Source: Aplidium turbinatum
Taxonomy: Eukaryota; Chordata; Ascidiacea; Aplousobranchia; Polyclinidae
Assembly (NCBI GenBank): GCA_918807975.1
Contig: OU964931.1
Location: 14,332,251-14,396,250, forward strand
Direction: 5' to 3'
DNA length: 64,000 nt
The position numbers and the translations under genes were made by a program. Under the pieces are notes generated by a model that saw only the letters and a program-made list of their open reading frames with translations, did no database searches and was not told the DNA's origin. The stretch's first letter is position 1, and each line of letters opens with the position of its first letter. Below are positions 12,701-23,049 of this stretch, piece after piece.

Positions 12701-15700
12701 TCATCTTACATTCAGTGTAATCATCATTAAAAAATTTTAAGATGAGAATCACCGAAGTAAGATAGATGCCAATCATCGTCTATTATCCTACTTCTCTGTG
12801 TAGTGTCAAAGTGTAGAGTTAATTTTATTGTGGGCTTCTTATTTACAAGGGCATTTGCAGCAGCTACTTCCTGCAGAGTGCCTTTGAAGTTTTTTATTGG
12901 TTTAGCTGAAAGCAGGACAATTTGATACAGTTTGTAGTCTGCTGATGCTCAAAACAAAAACCACGAAATAGGTTTAAAAAAGTGGGTAATTTTGTCAAAC
13001 TATATCATAACTCTACACGTGGAAGTTAAACCTTACTTATTATAGCTTAAACAGATTGCCTGACCCCACAAACATGGGGTAAGACACTACAACCAGGTAA
13101 ATATACCCCAAAATAACCAAATTATGGCTAAAAACGTGAGTTTTCAGGGAAAATGGCGGCCATTTTGCATTTTCGCCCTGCACACTTTTTTCTTGGAACT
13201 TAGACCAAAAATTTTGTCATTTTATGTTGAGATAGGTTAAATGGAAGACAAAAATACTGTCCCTAAAGCAAAACTAAAAATTGCCCATTTATAGCCCACT
13301 GCTATTTTTATTTAATATATCGACGTGCCATCGACCAGTAATAAGTCAAAATACCTCTGTCACTGTGTTTAACACTTGTGGATGCATTGGATCTAGTTTG
13401 GAAGGACCTCTTCTGTTGCCAGCCGCTGGATTCGACGCCGCCGTGTAAAATTGCTGAAAGGTTGAGAGATACAACTCTGCTTGTGAACGATCAAGAAACA
13501 ATCCTTCCAACAGTGCTTGATAGGGAAGGGTACTCGGAACTAACCGAGGGGGTGCACTAGCTTGGGTCCGCCTGTAGGATAGTTTGATTTAAGTTAATCT
13601 TTTAAATCTCTTTTGTGTTAATATTTAGCTTCAGACATGAAATAAAACAAAGGTGAAGTAATACATATTATTATTGGTTTGTCAAACAATGAAAAGCATT
13701 AATTAATGGTCATCTAAACTACATTTAAAACAGTCAACAAAAACTAGGAAAATGCGATTACCTTCCTTGTCCGTCACTTGGTAATCCCGTAGGTGTTTGT
13801 AGAAGTAACAAGTCGTAGAGTTTAGTAACAAGGACGTATTTGGTTGAGCTTGAGGAAGGCTGAAGTGATAACAGACTTAGATAGAGTCGCTTTTTAGCAA
13901 TTACAGCGTTTGCAATCAGATTTTCTATTCCACTCGTTTGTGATGCATGGCTGGAGAATAGCTCTATGAGATCTGAGCGAGAAAAGTTGCGGTTCTGCCA
14001 GCCCCCATTCTTCTCAACTGGAATCAGTAAATCTAAAAAATTAAAATAGTCGCTGTAAAATGCGGCAAGGGTGGTGGTGGCAATCAGCAGGATTGAACTT
14101 TCACTAGCAACACTACCACTAAACGTGCGCAACAAAACAAGACCTTTGTATCACTGGTATATTGCTAACCGTGTCAGCACGGCATGGGCAACTTTGTGCC
14201 CAAGAAAAAATTACCCACAAGTGAGAACAGAAAGCCTGGGTTGATATGTTTTACTTGTAGAGGAAAAGTATAGATGGCCGTAATTTCATTTAGGTAACAC
14301 CGTACGTAAGCTAAAAACTAGGATGTACCGGGGAGATGTTAAGTGGATAAAACCACGAAAGTGATTACTTTTGTTGTTCTTAACCTGCCAATCCTGACCA
14401 TATACGGTAGTGCCGTCTGCAAGTCATCGCGATTGACGTGGAAACAGAACAATCAAACATAATTTGTCACGAAATGAAGCGTTTCTATCAATGTAACTAA
14501 CAAAAATAACAGGAACCTTAATATTAAAGTTTGCAAATTGCCAACAAACGCAAGTGAAAACAGGCCTCCTATGCTTGCAATGTAAATGATGTAAAACGTG
14601 TCAAACGTTTCGACTTTGCTTGCCAGGGGGGGGGGGGGGGGGTTCCCTTGCCCCCTGTTAGTATGGGTCTGCTACTATTCGGTGAGTCCGATTCGGTGAG
14701 TCTGATTCGGTGAGTTCCTAATCTCTAACCCCTAACCCTAACTCCAAACCCCTAACCCTAAAACGGCAATGATAATAGGCTACGGTACCCGATAATTTAA
14801 AAAAAAATTGAAAAAATCCCCCGTTAAGGGATCGGACTCACCGAATCGGACTCACCGAATCGGACTCACCGAAACGGGCCATTCCGTGTTAGTATATGCC
14901 TCTGGCCATTATCTTGCGCAGTACAATTGCATCATTTACATGCACTTTGCAGACAGATGACAAGTGAGGCAGCAAATTTGCGTCTTCGAGGATAATAAAA
15001 TAACTAACCTAACAAAAAATGCGACTCGTCGATGTAAACTTTCTGTAGGTCTTCGACCACAACAAGTGCAAAAGTTCTTGCAGCCTTCTTCATATCTGGT
15101 GACGTCACGATTACTGAAACTTTCAAGTCAACTTTCGCAGAGTCCTTGTAAAATGAATTGTTGAATACCGCCGGTCCGTAGACAGACGTAAGAACAGACA
15201 CCTAAAAAAATGAAAGAAATTGAATAGCAACTCGTCCTTGTTTGCTATAACGGAAAATAAAAAGTAACAATTTAACCCTGTTTTACTTTGATGTAAAAGC
15301 TTCTGCAGAATCATTTTCAAAATTTCAAAACTTTCTGCAGACTTACTTGGATTTTACAGAGTTTTTGTTCGGAATAAAGAGTAAGCAACTTGCGTAGAAG
15401 CATAAGTGACAGTTAGCAACAACACATCAATTGACCGCAAACTCATCAATTATTCATTTACGTGTTGGGTGAATAAACCCATAACAAGGAACAATTTCTT
15501 CATAGCAATAAACAATAGGTACGTGAACTAATAGAGGTTCTCAGTGGCCTGGAATGGCGTTGATTATTCACAGAAACAAATGTGAAAAGTCGTGCTAATG
15601 CACAGAAATCCCTTTGCCGACTGTACAAAAATTTCAGGTGGCTTGAGCGACCTTCAAACATTAAAAGGTATGGTATTGGAATAATATTTTCCTAACAATT

Positions 15701-18700
15701 TTAAGCACGGTCTGCAATAAACAATTTGAAAATAAATTGCCTAAAATAAAGGACCACTCTCCATATATGATATTACTACAAATGCACAATCTCGTTTAAA
15801 GAGTTTCATAATTCAATCAGAAAAATCACTTGTTGATTTGCTTTTGAAGACGCTTGTTCGGTTGTGACGGTAGAAGATGCCAAGTTATGATAGGACTGTA
15901 CGGTGGAAGGATTTATATGACCGACAATATGCTCCAATCCCCAGATATTCACATCAGGAAGACTAACTCCCGCCAGCACACCGTTGGAAAGACTGATGAT
16001 GGGAACATCAAGCTTGCGTTTCATTTCTTTCAAAGACTTTTTTCTGATGTGAAACCTGGAATTACACGTTTGTACTGTACTACACTGTATATATTTTGTA
16101 AAAATGTTAATATCAACAAATCGATTTCCACATTTGACCTATCTGTGTCGTTGTCACAATCAATGTGCAAGGCCTCGCGTCGGGCTGCTTTGCGTCTTGA
16201 CAGAATGTGCTGTTTTCATTATGGAATTTTGAGCGATGTGTTATTATCGGGTATTGACCTAAAGTAACCTCTGATGACGAAATCTGTAATATGTAACATG
16301 TTTTCTACAACCTTCGGCCCTACGTGACAATCTCGAGTCTTCTTTAAACTTGCTTGTTTATGCCGCTCAATGCTACGTGACCGAACGATGAGTTCGTGTG
16401 ATGCAACATTACGTAACCTTCTCGAAGTTACTAGACCGAACAAACCTTTTATAAATAGTGGTGTAATTTGCGTAATGAATATTATGAGTTGATTATGAGA
16501 GTTGTGCTATGAGTTGTGGATTGGTAGTTGATGCAGAAATTATTGGTGATTGAGACTTGAAGTAATTGAATACAAGTAGATGAGAATTGGTGCTGACATA
16601 AATTGTGTTCGAATTTAGAGTTATTTGAGAAGCCGTTCGTTAAAGTCCTTCAAGAAGTTAGATTATCATTCCACTAGTAGAATTATTCGACATTTAATTG
16701 ACTGCTTTTCGGTTATAACCCATTAAACTACGTCATTGAATCTTTCCAAGTCTTTTTCCTGGTAAGAGATAGAAAGAAATCGTGACAGTCGTAAATAGAT
16801 ACTTCTCATACAGCGTTGTCATCGGTGACTTACTGTAAAAGTAGAGTAACAGTCGATTCTAAAAGTTGTTGTTGATTGCGAAGTTGCTATCGCAATTGTC
16901 ATGGTATGATATGAAGTTATTGCTGTTTAGAATTTCATTTGTTTATCTGTTGGAAGTACTGAACCATTCGTGATATATTCCTTCAAGCATTTCTATTTAC
17001 AATCTCAAAAGTGGAACTATTCGATTATTTAGTAGGCTAACGTTTTATATTCCAGTATACAACATCATCAATCGTTTAAAGTCTTTTTACGTGTAAAAAA
17101 AAGAGAGAAACGTGACACGGTGAAAATAGTGCAACTGACCTTTCAGATAACCGACGAAACTTTCGAATATATGCAGGGTATGGATTGTATGGTAATACAT
17201 TATTTTGAAGAAGCTGAGTGGTTAAATCTCGCAACAAAGTTGGAATTCCCATTTCAGTAAGATATTGTTGCACAATGTCTATCTCCAATTTTACATTCTT
17301 GTTGCGAATTGGGTCCAAAGTCAATCTTTTCTGAAAAATAAAAGTATTTTTACCAAATTTGTGATTTTTTGAGTTGATACACCTGGGCTGTTTTACCAGT
17401 AAACAGATGTTTTCATATGATATCCACGGTGCAAATCGATAGAGGAAAAGCAGAAACAATAGGAAAATTTGATACTATCCCTTAAAAGCAGCTAGGCTAC
17501 TATTCAATATGGGTTGGGTACCCAAAGAAAAGTCATGAACATGATGGTAATAAATATCAATCCTTCGGGATAACCAATCCACTATTAATTTTATCAAAGA
17601 TAGCCCATATACTGGCATGACAGTTTTACCAAGCTATCTTGTTATTGACACAAATAGTGACACACAAGGGATAGGAAGGTCTAAGTAACACATTTTGCTG
17701 CATCATGATTACAGAAAGACAGATGGGCCAAAGTAACTACAGAATGGACAATAAGATATGCAAAACAAACTAGAGGAAGATGGAAAAGAAGATGGCAGGA
17801 TGACATTGAAGAAAAGATTGGCATCACCTGGATGAGAACAGCTAAAGACAGAATGGTGTGGAAACATTATGTGGAGATCATCTGTCAGCAGTGGCATGAC
17901 TAGCTGATGATGATTACAAAAAACAAGTAATCGTATTGATTTTTTGTTGGAATCTTTACCTTCGGACTGAGAAAGCTTCTTTGCAAGCTTAATTCTGGCA
18001 GTTTTGCATACTTGTAAAGGCTTTGATAACCGAGCCAAAAGTCTTCAAACAAGATTTCTGAAAACTTCAATTTTAAACTGTTTTTTTATTACAGTACTTT
18101 GTTAGTAGGCTATGGTTCAGTTGTATGGAAAAGCAATTTGATCAAATGCTAAAAATGCCAGCTTGACACCATTCGAGCCAAGTAGCAGTGTAAGCCAGCT
18201 GACATTTGAATGTGAAGATAAAACTTGTTTACCTCTAAATCTTATCCACTTAATCCAAATGTGCAATTATTTAACAAAAGCCTGGCAAAAAGTAACTCTT
18301 ATTTCATAAAACTCCTTGAAGTGATCAAGCTTCAGATTAAGCTTCATGATCAAGCTTCAGATTACTGTATTACCTTTCCAGTTGGCTGAACTGGTGGTGA
18401 CATTTGAGGTGATTGTATGGAAGGTGAAGATAAAGTACTTCCTACTGTATCACTTAAAGACGTGGCCTGTCTTGTAAAAGGTACAGCAGCTCGACGAGCA
18501 TGGATAGGTATTAGTAGTTTGTACCGGCCAGCAGTCAATTTTCCTTCCTGAAACAAAATGCCTGTTTCATGTGATTTCAGATTTAATAATATGTAAATTT
18601 TCTATAAAAGTATAGGGTACAAAATCAAATATTTTCATGCGTTCTTCTGGTGACTGCAGACTAGGCTACCACAAGATGTTAAAATGATAACTAGCTTCTA

Positions 18701-19086
18701 GCTTTATTTCCCACACTGTATCAGTCAGCACGACTGACTCTTGTAAAGGAGCTGAAAAAAAGTCTAACTGTTTAGTCATAAAATGGCACACCACAGAAAC
18801 TTATTGACAAAAATGAAAAAAAATTGTACTATAGCGTACAAAGTTTACAAATGCATAAAACTCCACCAAATTTAATTGACAACGCAAATGATGTGTAAAC
18901 AACAGTAGGCTACTGTTCGGTTAATAACCCTCTCTATCTCCTCAATATCAACAAAATTGAATCAACTTGACACAAAGCTAGAATGAGTTGGAGATCAGCA
19001 ACTCAGATGTACGATAGTAAAAAGTTGAGTTAACAAGATGAGTGGGAAAAGAACAATACCTTTTTTGATAATAAAGCGTCGCTCAT
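706..19086 (-). CDS. Unrecognised 14-exon host gene, about 813 aa
   Basis: I assembled this gene by splice signals. Minus-strand exons are 19060-19086 (ATG), 18374-18547, 17140-17330, 15830-16043, 15014-15201, 13762-14118, 13355-13571, 4010-4147, 3582-3748, 2966-3134, 2548-2671, 1804-2005, 1193-1314 and 706-857 (TAA stop). Every junction is AG/GT and every reading phase matches its neighbour, giving 2442 nt or 814 codons. The protein starts MSDALLSKK. A Ser/Pro-rich linker lies at residues about 45-67. A helical segment ending in NPYPAYIRKFRR follows at about 85-128, and a similar one ending in NPHPIFVSLLRKA at about 682-722. Most of the rest looks alpha-helical, and there is no signal peptide or membrane span. 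I do not recognise the family. The two repeated helical segments faintly resemble RIIa-type docking motifs, which is only an inference. The intron between exons 7 and 8 is 9.2 kb and is filled almost entirely by a LINE and a long-TIR transposon. The weakest junction is the exon 5 donor, where an alternative lies a few bases away. Confidence 0.72.
4205..4315. repeat. Low-complexity CTTAAGT-type repeat
   Basis: A degenerate run of TTCTTAAGT and TTCTTCTTAAGT units lies just upstream of the LINE 5' end, inside intron 7 of the large minus-strand gene. It is a simple-sequence tract with no coding potential. Confidence 0.8.
4316..8525 (+). mobile_element. Decayed APE-type LINE, split by a MITE
   Basis: This is a non-LTR retrotransposon carrying an endonuclease plus reverse transcriptase ORF. 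An apurinic-type endonuclease is seen from about 4640 (KIGTWYVNGL, LGLSEVHW, MGDFNAKIGS). After an inserted MITE (5088-6105) the frame resumes with RRLYTWTS and NQIDYILC. The RT region shows DWKRSIFIPIPKKGD, FIDYSKAFD, RQGCILSP and RYADDTTLL. The C-terminal tail ends near 8515 with GRGRPK-like and RKRLNG residues. Several frameshifts and stops break the ORF, for example around 6700, 7370 and 7680-7860, so it is not functional. I could not assign it to a named clade with confidence; the ORF style is that often annotated as endonuclease-reverse transcriptase in metazoan genomes. Exact ends are uncertain because no target duplication could be read. Confidence 0.85.
5088..6105. mobile_element. TA-flanked MITE with GGCCAAAG-rich interior
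   Basis: The element is flanked by TA dinucleotides at 5086-5087 and 6106-6107. Its terminal inverted repeats begin CCGTAAACCGGGGTGGC and continue TTTGGCCC. Removing it and one TA restores the LINE frame (GST then LEPGITGG), so the ends are exact. TA duplication and size suggest a non-autonomous Tc1/mariner-pogo type element. No transposase frame is visible. The motif TTTGGCCC or GGGCCAAAG recurs about six times inside, in both orientations, near 5282, 5315, 5391, 5674, 6062 and 6082. Confidence 0.9.
9476..11218. mobile_element. Non-autonomous hAT-type element with internal fold-back
   Basis: The ends are TAGAGATGTACCGATA and its inverse, followed on both sides by clusters of CCGATACCGATA repeats. 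An exact 8-bp duplication, CCAAGGAG, lies at 9468-9475 and 11219-11226. The 8-bp duplication and the TAGAG... ends are typical of hAT elements. There is no transposase frame. The centre (9974-10796) is a GC-rich inverted repeat unlike the AT-rich flanks inside the same element. The element interrupts the protein of the surrounding long-TIR transposon. Confidence 0.92.
9974..10796 (-). repeat. Long fold-back with wobble-type arm divergence
   Basis: The left arm is 9974-10355 and the right arm 10425-10796, in inverted orientation, with a loop of about 70 bp. The innermost 19 bp (10337-10355 against 10425-10443) match with one mismatch. Further out, mismatches are frequent but almost all of one kind: A or C on the plus strand of one arm opposite C or A on the other. 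Hand counts on the plus strand give A90 C126 G58 T26 for 10021-10320 (left arm) and A45 C76 G40 T19 for 10441-10620 (right arm). Two inverted arms should have mirrored composition, but both are C-rich and T-poor. Read as minus-strand RNA, the mismatches become G.U wobbles and the hairpin remains nearly continuous. Confidence 0.9.
14627..14642. repeat. Poly-G run
   Basis: An uninterrupted run of about 16 guanines lies within intron 5 of the large minus-strand gene (between exons 15014-15201 and 13762-14118). It is a simple repeat. Confidence 0.85.
14661..14885. repeat. Inverted tandem repeats around telomere-like core
   Basis: Three ATTCGGTGAGTC-type units lie on the left (about 14678-14717), and three units in inverse orientation on the right (about 14830-14873). 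Between them is an interstitial tract of CCCTAA-like units (about 14725-14760) and an A-rich spacer. A possible 9-bp duplication, TGTTAGTAT, lies outside at about 14657 and 14888. This looks like a small fold-back MITE with tandem subterminal repeats. Confidence 0.6.
17712..17925 (+). mobile_element. 3' end fragment of a LINE
   Basis: The plus-strand frame reads RWAKVTTEWT, then GRWKRRWQDDIEEKIG, then WMRTAKDRMVW, and a stop followed by a short GATGATGATT tail. This is the usual C-terminal end of CR1/Nimb-like LINE ORFs, truncated at its 5' side, inside an intron of the large host gene. Confidence 0.65.
17936..18040 (-). mobile_element. 3' fragment of the tRNA-derived SINE
   Basis: About 100 bp matches the 3' half of the SINE seen in full at 44964-45278, including the CTTTACAAGTATGC and TCAGTCCGAAGGT-like blocks. 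It lacks the tRNA-like head, so it is a 5'-truncated copy. Confidence 0.7.
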
Positions 19087-19969
19087 GTTGAATAACCACA
19101 AATAAAGTAGCTTTATATTGATAACATCAGAGTTGATTTACTTGAGTCTGCTAATACTTAAAAAACAATGCAGTATTATGATAAGAGACACAAATAAGTC
19201 AGGCTTATATGATATACAATAAAATCAATAACACGAAAATTAATTGCAAAGATAAAAACATTTTAAGAGTTTATTCAAACAACTAACAAACCAACATGCT
19301 TAAGCCTTAACTATAAGTTTTCTTTTGTCATTTGAAAGTAGAAACCATATTGCTCACTTCACAATCCCCATAGCCTACTGCATTGAAGATTTATTTCCAA
19401 ATTTTGCTCAACTATCAAGACTACCATGTATGATCACTTACACATAACTAAAAATAAACTCAAAAAAACGCATATCAGATGAATGTTTTCTCTATATTTT
19501 GGTTCATTCAATACAATTATCTTTCCACAAATCACAGAAGCATTAGCTAATAAATACAATGTTGATGATTTCTTCCACAAGCCAACTAGGACATAGAATA
19601 TATTTGTCATAAAGCAGCATTATCAATAATGATTCAAAATTATAACTTAATAAAATTACACTGCTTGATATTCAGTTTAGTGTTATCACAGAGGTGCATT
19701 CTTACAATATTGCAGAATCAAATGACTCTAGAAAATTTACGTTCAACTCTGGCACATGATCAACTAGAATTCAATCCAAAACTTGCTGAAATTTTTTTTT
19801 ATTTCACCATACTATGGCAAGTACTCGCTTTCGTGGTATTGGTACGTATGATACAGCACCCAGGAGCATAGTTTGCACTGAATGTGATGTTGCATTAATG
19901 CTATTATTCGGCTATTAGTATTACAACCAACACCACTTTCAATATTCATCAAGATTAAATATTCCAGTT

Positions 19970-20185
19970 TTACTTAGGTTTAGAATTATTTTCTTTTGGT
20001 GCATTTAAGTTTGACGATTGTTGTTTGATTTCTCTGATGACGGCAGCTATTGATTCTGGGTTTATTCCAATTTCACATAGTTCGATACAAACAGCTAATG
20101 TTTCAATATCCAATCCACTGTTTAAGATTTTAGAAATTTCCAGTAAAGCATGAAGAGCTTCAGATGAAGATGGATTAGACCCCAT
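19970..20185 (-). CDS. MZT1: Mitotic-spindle organizing protein 1 (MOZART1)
   Basis: The 71-residue protein begins MGSNPSSSEALHALLEISKI and contains SGLDIETLAVCIELCEIGINP followed by ESIAAVIREIK. That is the hallmark three-helix MOZART1 core; the human protein has LLEISRILNTGLDMETLSIC and GINPEALSSVIKEL at the same spots. Family members are about 70-80 residues, so this is full length. MZT1 binds the N-termini of gamma-tubulin complex proteins and helps recruit and activate the gamma-tubulin ring complex at centrosomes and spindle poles. I chose the inner ATG because a potential splice acceptor (ATTAG) lies directly before it, so the open frame further upstream may be intron. It lies in the same orientation as, and about 0.9 kb upstream of, the large minus-strand gene. 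Confidence 0.93.
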   Translation of the reverse strand: MGSNPSSSEALHALLEISKILNSGLDIETLAVCIELCEIGINPESIAAVIREIKQQSSNLNAPKENNSKPK

Positions 20186-20206
20186 ACTAATCAAATGATA
20201 CAACAA

Positions 20207-20790
20207 AATTTTAAGTTTAAACTTGACAGCAATCTAAAAGCAATTCAAACCAAAGTAAAAGTACATAGACTCCAGATATTAATTTAAAAATGTAAAATAG
20301 CCTAAGTTAAAATTAAATGAACAAGACAGCTGAAACCTAGAGAATACAGAAACGCATTTACAAACACTAGCTTATTCTCGCAGAAAAAGTATGCGTGTAT
20401 TGAAGGCTAAATGCTAACTCAAACTTCACAAAGGTAAAGTGTTAAAACGGTTAAACCATAGATATCTTATATATGTAAGATATCTATGGTTAAACCATCT
20501 GTGATTAAACTTTTGTATTTGTTTGCATCCATGAAAACTATGCAAGCATTGAGGCGAGACACTTCACTGAAGTGTGCATTTGTTCATTTTTTTTTATGAA
20601 AGGAGAGTATTTTTCTTGAAGAAGGTATGCCTTCAACAGAATAAGTTTATTTGAAATCTACAGAGGACAAAAGTCGAAAAATAAAGGCATAAAATGTAGA
20701 ATAGTTAGGTTAAAAAGAATACAATATTTTTATTGAAGAAGGTATGCCGCATCGCAAAAATCTACAAAATGTGACAAATCAGGCAGCATC
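20207..20790. other. Upstream region of MZT1 with a small hairpin
   Basis: This is AT-rich sequence with no gene seen. It holds a near-perfect hairpin at about 20456-20490 (ACCATAGATATCTTA with its inverse, 6-nt loop) and two copies of TGAAGAAGGTATGCC near 20617 and 20737. The MZT1 promoter and 5' exon, if any, should be here but cannot be pinpointed. Confidence 0.4.
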
Positions 20791-20800
20791 TCCCAATTGC

Positions 20801-20934
20801 CAGTGATGTACGCGCATACAAAAAATACTGACGCCGTCAGCGTAAACGCAAACGTTCGAAAAACCATACGCCGTATGCGTCAACGTAACTTGTAAAAAAG
20901 TTGGCGGCGTCAGCGTCAGCGCATACACTAGCGT
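20801..20934. mobile_element. Fragment of the CG-rich hAT MITE
   Basis: It starts CAGTGATGTACGCGCATAC and matches the right end of the element at 36563-38217 in inverse orientation over about 130 bp. Only this end is present, and another element end begins at 20935. Confidence 0.75.
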
Positions 20935-22277
20935 CAGTGGCGTCGGCAGAGGGGGGCAGGCGGGGCAGCTGCCCCCCAATGTTTTGGGCATCATTTTTTT
21001 AATTTTTTTATATTATTACATATTGTTATTATTTTTTTAATATTTGAATCCCAACCTGAAGTCAACTCAAGTTGCAAGGGGGGGAGGGGGGGTAAAAGCT
21101 TTTTCTTTCATTTTAAACTTGCTTTTCTTGCTGCTATTTTTATTACGATTTTGTGATTCTATTCACGTACTTTGCCTGCAGCTTGTCACGTAACAATTGT
21201 TACCGGCTGTTCAGCAGATTGGCTCTTGCTGGGTGGCAGTGCATACACCAATGGGTCATTCAATGTTTCAAGGATATAATGTAGATTTAACTCAACGAAG
21301 TCTACTAAAGTAATACAGTAGGCTAAGTAACCAGTGGTTTAATGACTATCTCAGGCTGGAGTATTCAGAAGCTAAGGATGCCACATTTTGCTTTCCCTGT
21401 CGAGTTTTCAACAACTTGGTATATTAGTCAAAGTTTATTCTATTAAACTGCAATTATGCTCCACCGGTGTTAAATGATATTTTATTCTTAATGTTTCTTT
21501 ATCCTATCTACGAAGATTTCATGCGCAATATAATGGCGATAAAGTTTAAAACACAAAATGAGCGAACAATTATTTTACAGACGTATTAAGATGCAAAAAA
21601 TGCAGTATGACGAAATAATGCAACTAAAGTCAACATGTTCCTACGTTTATTAGACGTTAAAATACGTTTCACTTGTAGTAAAATTCTTTTCTCATTCTTT
21701 TGTTTCTGAGGATATTGCGTTGGTCATTGCCTTTAAATTGGAACACTTGCGTCCAGTGTTCCCTCTAAGAAAATTTTACGCTGAGCAAATATTTGATTTA
21801 GTGAGCATGAGCATTTTAATGCTGAGTTAAAATGAATTACCAGCAGAAAATGCAATTTAAGAAAAATGTGAACACTATAATATAAACGACGATCTTTTAG
21901 AGTACATGCATAAAAGTGAGACAAAGTCCAATTTGAAATTCTTTTGTTGCATTTTTCCAGTTAGAAATTCTTATGTTGCAACATAAACATTAAGAACTGC
22001 AACAAAAGAACTGTCGTTTTCATATCACTTTCTAAATTGTGCGTTTTCATTTTAATTTCCTGAACAGCTGCTTTGTTGTTGCCATTTTTCACTTGTTCCA
22101 ATTTACAATGTGTATTTTGACGTCAGTTTTACACAGGAAGGGCCGAATGCCCACCATCAGTTTTAAATGGCCTCACACGTGAGGGGGTCTGGGGGGCAAA
22201 GCCCCCCAGAAGCTGACAACACTACGGCAGCTTCAGCCCCTCTTAGCTCTTAGAGAAAAATGGTTCCCGCGCCACTG
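20935..22277. mobile_element. Decayed hAT remnant with TTF-type zinc finger piece
   Basis: The left end is CAGTGGCGTCGGCAGAGG followed by a G/C-rich block. The right end at 22277, read inward, is CAGTGGCGCGGGAACC. Near 21330-21415 a plus-strand frame reads LEYSEAKDATFCFPCRVF, the zinc-finger signature of ZMYM1-like hAT transposases. Flanking 8-mers do not match well, so the ends may belong to different copies. A further CAGTGTTCCCTCTAAG-type end near 21755 suggests more than one old insertion. Confidence 0.5.
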
Positions 22278-23049
22278 CTTCTGTACGGTGAGCATGTTCA
22301 AAAGAAGTTGGAACGTCATGGAGTGTGCAAGGCAGCCATTGCGTGGACGTTGCCATTTCTGTTTTTTCTTTGCCCTCTTTTGTTTCAAGTGGTGATTTGC
22401 TTAAAACAATAGGAAAACGGGCATGACTGAGAGTAACCTCAATACTTACAGTAATGCTTCGGAGCAAGGTCAAGATTTTTTCTCAAAATTATTTCTACCA
22501 TCTACTGTAGATTTAGTTATTAAAAGTGGTAGCTGGAATCTTGGCTCCTCATCTCGATCAACGTGGCATTCTTGACTCCGAGGCCAAGATTACGTTCTTC
22601 CGCAACAAGGATAAAATTTTAAGCAGCTACATTACTGAAGAACATAACTTTGTATTCTGTAATTATACAAATGGCTTTCGTACCTTGACAGGTGTTGCTC
22701 AGTAGGCCAACTATGATAAAGAGATGCGTTTGTTCACCGATAGCTTTGTTTTGCTTATTTGTCTAGTTTGTTAAGCAAAACAATGTATGCACTTCGTTTG
22801 TACTTAGTAGCTTGTCAATGTTCATGGAGTTGCTAATTAAACTACTTTGCTTGCTACAAGTTTGTGTTACTGCCGCTTATTGTGTCCATTAAGACGCTAG
22901 AATGCATTAGAACAGCAGTTCCCAACCTGTGCGCCGCGACCCCATCTGGGGTCGCCTGACAACTTGCCTGGGGTCACCTGAGGCCTTCTGAAAAGTTTCG
23001 AATTTCATTAGTTTAGAAATTTAGAAAGGTAACTCTTAACAATGGGCAG

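Larger units (their letters stand above)
8714..13304 (-). mobile_element. DNA transposon with ~300-bp TIRs, unclassified
   Basis: Inverted repeats of about 300 bp start TAGGAGTGGGCTATA on the left and TAGCAGTGGGCTATA on the right (read inward). A 7-bp duplication, TTTTTAT, flanks them at 8707-8713 and 13305-13311. Inside, on the minus strand, are pieces of one protein (12354 to 9059) interrupted by a hAT-type element at 9476-11218. The copy has several frame breaks and is inactive. It sits in intron 7 of the large host gene, about 50 bp from exon 7. TAG-type ends with a 7-8 bp duplication are compatible with a hAT-related group, but no DDE residues were recognised, so the superfamily is left open. 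Confidence 0.85.

Noticed and set aside
13378-13560. Plus-strand 60-aa frame
   Set aside because: The minus strand here is exon 7 of the large gene, with matching splice phases on both sides.
14725-14760. True telomere or chromosome end
   Set aside because: Only a few degenerate CCCTAA-like units are present, enclosed by inverted repeats inside an intron.
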